From Brachionus manjavacas (Eukaryota > Rotifera > Eurotatoria > Ploima > Brachionidae): 64,000 bases of DNA. Under the pieces are notes generated by a model. The model was not told the DNA's origin. It worked only from the letters and a program-made list of their open reading frames with translations, and did no database searches. Positions 36,041 to 46,000 of this stretch are shown piece by piece. Each line of letters starts with the position of its first letter. The first letter of the stretch is position 1. A program made the translations under genes and the position numbers. The stretch covers positions 62,001-126,000 of the forward strand of contig JAHQIY010000025.1 of the NCBI GenBank assembly GCA_019054805.1. Direction: 5' to 3'.

Positions 36041-37623
36041 CTTTATAAAAGAGAAATTAATATGTTTCGACAGATATCAATTTAAATTTTTAATTTAGAG
36101 GCCTTGATTTTTAAAGAGTTTATAAATAGGATCGAAATTGAAATTGTTTTTATTTTAATTTACATTAAAATTCATAACTTAAAAGCTAAAATTCAAAAGC
36201 ATTTTAAATTTTTTAAGATTAAGATTTAAATTTTGACTGCACAATTCAATTTAAAATTAAGCTTAATTGAAATTTTTTTTTAATTTATTTTATTTTCTAA
36301 ATTTTAAAAGACAATTTTTCGATTCCAATTTTATTCCAAAAATTTAAGCTTAATTTAATTTTTTTCAAAATCTTTTTTTTATCTTTATTTTTTTTAAAAC
36401 TCTTTTACTTTCTAAATTTTTAAAAGATAATTTTTTTTCATTCCAATTCAGCTCAAAATATTAAGCTTAATTTAATTTTCCTGAAAATCTCCTGTTTTAT
36501 CTAAATGTTTTTATTCTAATTTAACAACAAAAAAAATGTTTAATTAAATATTTTTTAAATCTTATTTATTTTCTAAATTTTTTTAAAATTATTTTTTTAT
36601 TCCATTTTAAGACCAAAAAATAAAGCTTAATTTAATTTTATTTTAATCTTCTTTTTTTATCTTTTTTTTAAAATGATTATAATTCCATGATATTACAATT
36701 TTAATATTTAAAATTCTAATTTAAGCTCATTTATTTAACTTAATTCGATTTTATTTTTTCAAAAGAAAAATATCACACTTAATACTGGCTTTAATGGCAT
36801 AATCGATGATCAAAAGTGACTTCCCATTACATTTTAGAAATTCCTATTCTATTTGATTTAAATTCTAATCTATGGAATTAAAAATTATTTTTTTTTTACC
36901 AGGGGAACATGGTCTCAGGATTTTAAATATTCTTACTCAATCGATTCTGCAGATTAATTTTCAAAATTATTTTCTAAATTTAATCTAAATATAAAAAGAG
37001 GAGGAAAAAAAGAAGATAAAAATGGGTTGCCAAAAATGACTGCTTGGTCACCACATCCTACACATATTCCATGCACACACTTAATTGAAATCAGATTTTT
37101 TTGTTTAGCTTATAGAGTCGTAATTTTAAATAGAAAAAAATAAGATGGCACTACATTTGCAGATTTAATGTAGATAAGATAAATCTAGTGCATTTAAATG
37201 AACTTTGCAGCACTTGAGGCCATAGCATTTGTTTACATTGAACTTTTAGAGCTGAACGAATCTAAAATGGAATTTGATCATGAACTCTGATATCACTGCG
37301 ATACCATTTGAAAATTGAGTGCCAATGCGATGCTAAAAAAGTTTTTCTTAATTAAAAAAACTCTCATGTAAATTAGACAAGTTATCAATTCTTTTTTTGC
37401 TGCCTCTCTTTTTGCTGCTTCAAGCTTCACATCAAATTCATGTGTTTTGAATTTTTTAAATTTTTGATGGGTGGTTTTGAAAAATTTAAATAAAAATTTT
37501 TAGAAAATTAACAAAAATAAACAAGAGGGTTACGTAAGACTGCCAAAACAAAAGGCGCCATTCACTCAAGCTTTATAAATGATAGCCGTGATTTTTTCCC
37601 ACTTTTAGATCCCTAGCCTAAAA
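36041..37623. other. Intergenic region between two divergent genes
   Basis: The TRIM-like gene reads leftward and the TGF-beta gene rightward, so this 1.6-kb region should hold both promoters. It contains repeated TTAAGCTTAATTTAATTTT-like words near 36240-36640, which look like local duplications. No coding frame was seen. Confidence 0.5.
37571..37579 (+). promoter_or_regulatory. TATA-like box of the TGF-beta gene
   Basis: CTTTATAAAT lies about 50 nt before the start codon, and an acceptor-like CCCACTTTTAG follows near 37609. In such an A/T-rich genome a TATA-like word is weak evidence on its own. Confidence 0.25.
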
Positions 37624-39093
37624 ATGAAATTCTCAATCATAAGCTTATTGAATGTGATCACTCTGATAAGTGGCGAGTACAGCTCTTACAGCCAATTCAC
37701 AGGCGACAGCTTGGCGCACCACCACAAGCACTCCCAGGACCAAACATCGGAAATCCCGTCTCTCAAGTCCCTGTTCAACTACACCACGTACCGCGACAGG
37801 CTCAACAAGACATCGCCATGCTTGTTCACAGGCCACAAGCGGGACACTCACTGCCAGATGGTGTCCTTTTTTGACGAGGACGGCTACGAGAGGAGTCTGC
37901 AGGAGACGCGCAACCTGATCCTCAACCGCTTGAACCTGGACTCGGAGCCCGAGACCAGAATCAACAAGAACACCCTGAGCTTTCTGGATCAGCTGGAGAA
38001 CAAAATTCTGAAAGACAAGCAGGAGACTGTGCTCGAGAGCAGCTATGATGGACCGAGTTCGCCAAAAAAAGTGTTCAACTCGATACACGAGGCAGTGCAC
38101 ATGAGCACTCGGTGCGGACACGGCAGCAAGTTCAGCTCGAGGTCAAGCTCGCACTTGTGCATCACCTTTGACGTGCCTGCCGAGAACTTGATGAGCTCGA
38201 ATGGGCTGATCAGGAGGCCGACTGGCGCCCACCTCTGGCTGTTCATTCGCACCCAAGCCTCCTACGAGTCCGGCATCGACGACAACTTTCACTTGGAGAT
38301 CTCCAACGACCACGCACTGTCCAACTCGGAGATAATCTACAATCTGAGATACGGATGGAAAAAGATCAACATAAGCAAGGTGTTCAAAGTTGGCCATGTG
38401 GGCGAGCTCACCAAAGACTCGGTGCTCAAGTACACCATCAAGCTCAAGTGTTTCTACGATTGCTCGATTGGCTTCACGCACAGAGACATGGACACTTTTT
38501 TCTACGAGGACACCACCAATATTCTGATAAGCAGCTTTCCTGGCAAAAAGCCTCTGATGTCAATTGACATCGAAGAGGAGAGCGAAATGGACAAAAAGAG
38601 AAGCAAGAGGAGAATAGCCACGGCTGAGGGCGAAAGAAACTACAGGTCGGCCAGCCACAGTGGACACATCACCAGGACGTGCAGGCCCTCGGCGGGCAAC
38701 AAAGACCGCGAATGCTGCCTGAACCAGTATCAGGTGGACTTTGACCGCCTCAAGTGGTCCAGCTGGATAATCAGTCCGCACAGTTACTCGGCCAATTTCT
38801 GCAGCGGAGGATGCAATGATCCGAGAAGTAGTTTTTTGTCTTTTGGGCTCTTTTTTTTCTAGTTTTTGCCAAAAGGTTTCAATTATGGAGGCACAGGAGT
38901 CAATTCGGAGCTGAAAATGCGCTACAATGAACAAAGCAAGTCAAGACTTAACTTTGAACCGAGTCAACTGTTTGAAACATGCTGCCACCCGATCAGCATG
39001 GAGTCTTTGACCATTACCTATGTGTCTGGCAACAACACTCTTATCAGAGCCGTGATACCCAACATGATCGTGACCGGCTGTGGCTGCAGTTAA
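37624..39093 (+). CDS. TGF-beta superfamily ligand (activin/TGF-beta/myostatin side), two exons
   Basis: Secreted growth factor precursor of 473 residues. Exon 1 is 37624-38827 and exon 2 is 38876-39093, joined in phase 1 across a 48-nt intron. It has an N-terminal signal peptide (MKFSIISLLNVITLISG), a long prodomain, a furin-type site (KKRSKRR at about residues 324-330) and a mature domain of about 140 residues. The mature part has nine cysteines: one at about 353, then ECC, NFCSGGC, ETCCHP and CGCS at the end. The extra N-terminal cysteine is typical of activin, TGF-beta and myostatin groups rather than BMPs. WSSWIISPHSYSANFCSGGC matches the WIIAPxxYxAxxCxGxC signature. It would signal through Smad2/3-type receptors; that is inference. 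Exon 1 is much less A/T-rich than its flanks. The exact ligand class needs a tree. Confidence 0.9.
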
Positions 39094-40384
39094 TCTAAAC
39101 TTTTCCCATTGAATCATAAAAAATTGTTTTTTGTTTATTTTTTATTTTTATAAGAAATAAGATTGCGGTCTTATATTAATTTAATTTTTTTGCCTTTTTT
39201 TTTTGTTCAATTTTTTTTGTTCGGTCATGATGGATACCAAAGTTTTATGATTGTGAGGCCAATTTTTTTCCATATCATTAAAAAATGATTAGTTCGTTTT
39301 AGAATTTTGTAATCTATTCCATGTGCCGTGGTGTTCTATTGCATGTCCAAAGTCCGAGTACTTGGTTTTTGAAATTTTGAATATTTTAATGGACAAAAAT
39401 TGAGTTAAGAATAAAATCATGCAAAATAGAAAACCCGGTATTGCGGTTCAACTTTCATTTTATGTTTTTCTTTTTAAATAATAATAGTTTTTTCAAAATA
39501 TATTGTTTAATCATATTTTATAATTGATATCGATTTAAATGGCTAATAAATTGCCTAATGTTAGTTTCGTCTGAATTGATGAGAGTGTGAAAAGTGTTTA
39601 TTCAATTTTTTTTATTTATTTAATACAAATTTTTGAAATAAATTATTGATACTTCTTTTCTCTAATTTTTGCCATTCTTTTTTGACAATTAATACATTTT
39701 TGATTTTTCGCGATTGAATAAATCAATAGACTAAATTTTATTTTTTAACTTTTGTCTCAATAAAGAAAATGTCTTTTGTTTTTTTAATCATTTTAAAAAT
39801 TCTTCCGGTTTCGGTCAAAAAGCTAAGGTTTTTACTTTAGATATCGCTTGTTGGTTTTGTTTTGCAAGATTAAAATTTGTCAATTAAAAAATTATTTTTT
39901 CTTTCAAAAATTTTTGTATTCAAAGAAACTCAATTTTCAAACTTTTAAGGCTAATTCAGACTTTTACTTTTTGAAAAATCACTGATTGTTTTAAAGAATC
40001 AATTTTCTTTGCAAATAAATAGTCATGCTCTGTCAAATCCAGATTCAAAGTCAAGCAGTCATGGTCTATTGTAAATTGTTGTTAAATGATTTTAATGTCA
40101 AAAATGAAAAAAGAATTTAATGTTAAAATTTTCTGATGTTAAAAGCTATAGTCAATAAAGATAATTAAAAATTTGTATTTTTTGTAGATTTTATTAAAAA
40201 AATTAATTAAGCAAGGACAAAAATAAAAAAAAAACAAAAATTAATTAATTAATTAAATTTATTTTTTTATTGTTTAAAAAAGTTAATCTTGTTCAAGTTT
40301 TAAATAAATTTTGGACTACTCAATATTTTAAAGGGTAAAAATTTAATTTTTATCAAACGAATGCTGATTTCAAAATTATTATTT
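39094..40384. other. Downstream non-coding stretch
   Basis: 3' flank of the TGF-beta gene. A/T-rich, no gene seen. The 3' UTR and polyadenylation site must lie at its start, but I cannot choose one signal. Confidence 0.4.
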
Positions 40385-40700
40385 ATTTTTTTTATTTGTT
40401 TTCTGTACCGAGCTAAAGCTCCTTCAGAATAAGTTAAAAATAAAATAAAAATAAAATTTAAGTTAATAAAATTAGATAAAAAAAAAGAATCAAGATAGAG
40501 TAAATAAATGAAAGTTGAAAAAAATGAAAGTTGAAAAGACATAAATTGGAAAAGATTGTTACATGTGGCACATTTTTAAATAGTTCAAGTTTAAGGAAAA
40601 AAAGAAGAAATAGTAAGGTAGCAATTACACAATGGAGTTGGGTATTCAATATATCTTGATCTCAAAACAATTTCGGACTTCTATTAATTCAAAGCTTTTT
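40385..40700 (-). mobile_element. LINE 3' tail fragment (-)
   Basis: Close copy of the 3' end of the LINE at 26.4-26.7 kb. It begins with TTTGTTTTCTGTACCGAGCT and includes TAGCAATTACACAATGGAGT, the same words in the same order and spacing. It contains no ORF2 coding part, so it is a strongly truncated copy. Confidence 0.75.
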
Positions 40701-43015
40701 TTTTTATCCGAAAGGAAGCGGTCTATTAGTCTTTTTTAATTAGGCAAATTAAAATAGAATAGGATCATTTTTTAACATTAGATTATTAATTAAGATTTAG
40801 CAATACTTTCCTTATTTAAAATTTAACAATAATTTCCTTATTTAATTTTAAACGTTAGATTCCTTAATTAAGATTTGACATTAAACTCACTGACATTAAT
40901 TTTTTGACATTAAAATATTTTAACATTAATTTACAGTAAATCGCAGCCATTACCATAAAAAAATAAACAAATTTTATTTTTTTTCTACATACGATAAATT
41001 GCTTTACTTTTGAAATTTAAGTATTGGTAGATTTATCAAAAAAATTTTATTTTTATTTTTTCGTTTCAAAATTTTTTAAAATCAAATTATTATATGAGAA
41101 TTAAATATACAAAAAATTACATTTGTTAAGCATCTTTAACTTATTTGGTCCTAGAATTTTTATTTAGAAAATTTAGCTAAAAGATTTCCTATCAGATTTA
41201 ATTTTTAACTCGGATAAATTTACAAGATTGAAAAATTGATCAATTGATACCATTAAATTCGCAATATGTATCCATTTTTATATAGTGTCTTAATTTATTG
41301 CTTTAAATCCTTCAAAAATTATTTTTCTTTTTTCAGAAATTATCTTGATCTAGAAGAAATAGATCCGATATTTGAGCAATTTGATTCTAGATAAAAAAAT
41401 TAATTGAAAAAACAAAACCTCTAAATATCTAGATTAAAATATAGGCAATTTTCCAAGATTCATTCAGATTAAACATTAAAAATCCTTGTTTTCAAATTTT
41501 TTATTTAGAGCTTTAAATTAAAAAAAGTCCTTTTTTAACTCCAAGAATCACATTAATCTCTTAAAAATTACCAATTTTAATGAAACACTTTAAAAAAGAC
41601 AGATGATTAAAAAAATTAATTAAATATCAAGAAATAATTTAACCCTTTTTTAAACCTTTTGAAAAATTTATGCACTTTGATCGCTTTTTAAATTCTAATC
41701 AGATCAAAATAAATGGATAGATATAAAATTTAAGATCTCAATATTTTCTCAATCAACCTTGAGTATTAATTCTGTTAAAAATTTAATTCAATTCAATAAT
41801 TTAACCCTCAAACTTTTACTTGGCAAAATAGGGAAACTACAAGCGAGAGGTTGAAAGAGAGTGCTAATATTACTTGTGAATTCAAAATTATTAATTTTTT
41901 GTCAAGAAATTTATTTGACTGTAAAAATATTTATTTTGTTGTGAAGAAAAAAAATTGTCTAATGTGAACCAATTTATACAAATAACAATGCTTAATTTAA
42001 TCTTTAAATTCTTAATTTTTGCTAAGTTTTTTTATTACATGATTTTTTTTTTATTAGTTTAGTACTTTTATAGAGCCAATATTAAAATTATCGATTTTAA
42101 CACAGATAACTGGGCTACTAGTAAATTTAGTTGTGGGTTCTATTTAAAAAATTACCATTGCTATCATTTAATATCAATAGCCGTAAATCCAAAATTAGCC
42201 ACAATTCCATTGCGTTACATTACATCAGCAGTGGAACCAAAAAAGACAGCTGGTAGAAGCGATAAAGCAAAAAAGCTTTGATAACACAAAAATAGAAAAA
42301 TTGTTATTGTTAATGTTTTTTGGACTTAAATTAAACAAATTCAAAAAATGTAATTGACATTTTTTCGAACAGTAAATTATAAATTTTTAGTATACAGGTA
42401 AGTAACAGCCATTCCAAGCATCCTGTGATTCCATCACACCAAACGATTGAATATTTTTCAAAAAGCTCAAATGCAGTATTTGAATTATTGATTTAAATTT
42501 GAATCAAAATAATTGACAAGATTTATTTGATAAAAATTTGAATTCTTTTAATTTATTAATGATCAAAATTAAATTTGAAATAAAACTAAAAAATAATTAA
42601 AAAAATCGATTGTTTCCTGAAGAAAAAAAGCAAAAAAATTATTTCGTACTTTTGTTCCATGTAGATCTCGTCGAATCGAACAACGATGAATCCAAGTCAT
42701 TAAAACATGCTTTGCTAATGAACAGCAAAACTGGTCTTTTTAATTTTAAACACTTGCATTTTTGCATTAATTTATGTTTATATAAAAAGTAATGCTTGAA
42801 ATTTTCAATAATCTGCTTTAGCCACATTCATTTGAGTTCAGTTTCGTTTTGATTCAAACTCATTCTTTGCTTTTTATTAATCTAAATCAGTGGTTCTAAA
42901 TAAAAAAAAGTGCATTCAAAAATTTGCCAAAATCCTGAAAATAGCATATTTCCTAGAATGAATTTTTTAGAATTTTTAGACCCAATATCCCAATAATTTG
43001 TAAATAAGAAAAAAA
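40701..43015. other. Non-coding stretch upstream of chimaerin
   Basis: A/T-rich with no convincing gene. The open frame at 42610-42792 has no motif and poor context. An acceptor-like TTTTTAG ends near 42980, shortly before the chimaerin start. Confidence 0.4.
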
Positions 43016-46000
43016 ATGGATGGAATAAGTAAGAAGTGATTGATGGAAAATTTTGAACGAATGATTACCAAAAATTTCTCTTTAGACAGTTTAAGAAACC
43101 ACTCAATACCAGTTTGGAAAACATACCGTAAGAGCCTTCTTTTTAAAATTTAAAACAAAAAAAAACTACTAAAATAATAACAAAAAATCTAAACCAGTGT
43201 ATCAATTGCAACTGCAGGCCCCGTACCCAAAACCAGTATTGTGCCAAAAAAGCGCAAGTATCCTTTTAAAAGAGTTGAAAAAAAAATTGAAAAAATCATC
43301 TAGGCTGTCAATCGTCCGTCTTACTACGGAGCAGAGTACCACGGATTGATAAGCAGACAAGAGTCCGAACAGCTGATTGGGAATGAAGATGGAAATTTTT
43401 TGGTGCGCGAGAGCAACAACCCTCCGGGTTCAATAACACTGGCCATTAGATTCAGCAACGAGACCAAAAACTACAAAGTCTATTACGATGGTGCGTTCTA
43501 TGTGGGGGAGAAACGCTTCGATACCATCATCGATTTGGTCCATGACGGACTCATTTCTTTTTATATAGAAAAACATGCCTCGAATTATATAGCTATGATG
43601 GCCGAAGAGAACAACTATGCAGAGTCGCCGTATGTGGCTTCACGAACTGCTCTTTTGGCCAGACAAAATCGCCAATCTCTTCCATCGCAAAAAACCTCGC
43701 CTCCCCAAGCCCAGCCAGGCCAGAGCAATTTTCAGCGACAGCAAAACATTCATCAACAAATCCAGCAGCAAATTCACCAGCAATTTCAGCAGACCTTTTC
43801 CAGCAATTTCCATCAGCAGGCGCTGCAGCAAGCTACAAACACTTTGACTCAGTTGGACAAGGAAAACCGGCTGTTTGGCGATTCGGAGGCCAGGAGCCAG
43901 CTCAACTCTGCCTCCAAATCGAACAACATAATCGACAGATTTAACATAATGAATTCCGAGAAGCCTCACAGATTCAAGGCGCAAAATTTCAAGGGTCCAC
44001 ACTGGTGCGACTTTTGCCTCAACTTTATGTGGGGCCTGGTGTCTCAGGGCGTCAAGTGCCAGGACTGCGGCTTCCAAGCTCACAAAAAATGCTCAGAGAG
44101 AACGCCTGCCGACTGTGAACCTCAAATGAGATACATCAAGCGCATATTTGGAGTTGATTTGACTACTTTGGTCAAAGCGACCAATTCCATTCGGCCAATT
44201 GTGATTGAGAAGTGCATCGAGGAAATTGAAAGAAGAAAAGGAGCAATCGAAAGCGAAGGCCTGTATCGTGTGTCCGGCTTTAGTGACGCTATTGACGAGC
44301 TGCGTCTGGCATTTGACCGAAGTGACAATGTGGACTTTAATGAATTTAAATACAATGATATCCATGTGATTTGTAGTCTTCTAAAGCTCTATCTGAGACA
44401 GTTGCCCATACCTCTGATAACTTTTGAAGTTTACAACAGACTGATTGAGTCCTTGAGTAAGTTTACATTTGGTATACATTTTTGCATTCATTTTTACCAT
44501 GGATAGACAATGAGCTTGAATTTTATGCTGAAAAAATCTTTTATGTCCTTTTGTGTCCTTTACTTATAAAGAATTAAATATTGTCCTTTAGTGTCCTTAC
44601 GTAATACAGAGTTAAATATTGTTAAATTTGATAGAATTAAATTTTTTTTAATTTTTTAATTTTTTCTAATTTTTTAATTTTTCTTAATTTTGTTCTTTTA
44701 AAAAAAATTTATTCTTGATTAAAGAGTATCTAAATAAAAAAACATTTTAGTTTTACTTTATAATTTTTGGACAAAAAAAGTATTTTTAAAATCTGAGATA
44801 AGTCAAAGGGGTCCGGGGCGTAGCCTTGTTTTAGGGATCCGGCTTTGCATTATTATTGAGAAAATTTTTGAATGTTTTTTAAATTTATCAGTACTTACTG
44901 TAAATTTTGAAAATTTTAATCAATTTTTTTGCTTTATTTGAAAAACTGTATCGAAATTTCAAATTTAAATTAGTGTTGGTGTCCGTGCAAGCGGACAGTA
45001 AACGGTTCAAAATTTTCCTAAGCCGTGAACGTGATCGTATTAACCGTTCTAATTTTGGCGGGCTACTTTTTGGCCCGTTTAACAGACGTTTAATTTTAAA
45101 CGGGCGCACAAAGTTCGAAATTTGGCGGGCGGGTTGTAATTAAATAAAAATACTTTTCTTAAATAATAAATTAAAAATAAATTTTTAAATATTTTTAAAA
45201 AACGGACTTGATAATTATTTTTTATTATTAGTCAAATTTATAATTTGAATATTTGCCGTTCCAGGTAGTTCTTTAGCGGCCTGGTTAAAGTCAAATTCAT
45301 TAGAATTAAGGTTTTTAGAATAATATTTAAAAATTTATTTAATTCAAATTTAAACGGTTGCTAAACGGGCCAAATAGTGTATTGGATAGTTATTCTTTAT
45401 TAAGTAAAGGACACAAAAGGACACTTAAGGACAATATTTAATTCTTTAATAAGTAAAGGACACAAAAGGGCGGAATATTCTTCTAACATAGAAAAGGACA
45501 CTAAAGGAAAATATTTATTTCTTTATTAAGTAAAGGTCACAAAAGAATAATTAGCTCATTTTTACTTGACCACAAGCAGTAAAAAAGAACTTTGATTGTT
45601 TTAATTGAATTAAATAGGAAAACTTCTGTAGAATAAGTATTTTTTGATTTTTAAAAAAAATTTCAAATTGTCAAAAATGATATCAAGTTGGATAGTAATT
45701 GTGCTTAATTTTTTTAAATGAAACTTAAAAAAAAAAATTTTTCGGCTAATTTTAATGGGTATGGGTTAGGAAACCGATTTTTTCGGGTACTTAGATGCAG
45801 GTATGGGTCGAATTATCTACCGTATATAACCAAAAATGCGCAAAATTCAAACCATAAATATACCTAAGTACCCGAAAATGAGAAAATCTTTTTTTAGAAA
45901 GAGTTTTGTAATCTTCTCTTGCTCTAATAATCAAACCCATTACATTTTTTTCAAAGCTAAAATATTTTTAATTTTGGAAGCATAAATTTTAAAAAGAAAA

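Noticed and set aside
36240-36640. Repeated AAGCTTAATTTAATTTT words as a regulatory array
   Set aside because: They look like simple expansion of A/T-rich sequence with irregular spacing.
37645-38481. Minus-strand open frames across the TGF-beta exon
   Set aside because: Same effect of the G/C-rich coding exon; the plus frame has a signal peptide, furin site and cystine knot.
38828-38862. A 35-nt intron in the TGF-beta gene using the TTTTTTCTAG acceptor
   Set aside because: The phase does not fit; the acceptor at 38874-38875 gives 48 nt and keeps the mature domain in frame.
43254-43260. GT donor (GTATCC) at 43258 for the third chimaerin intron
   Set aside because: It shifts the frame on the far side; only the GC donor preserves the family sequence.
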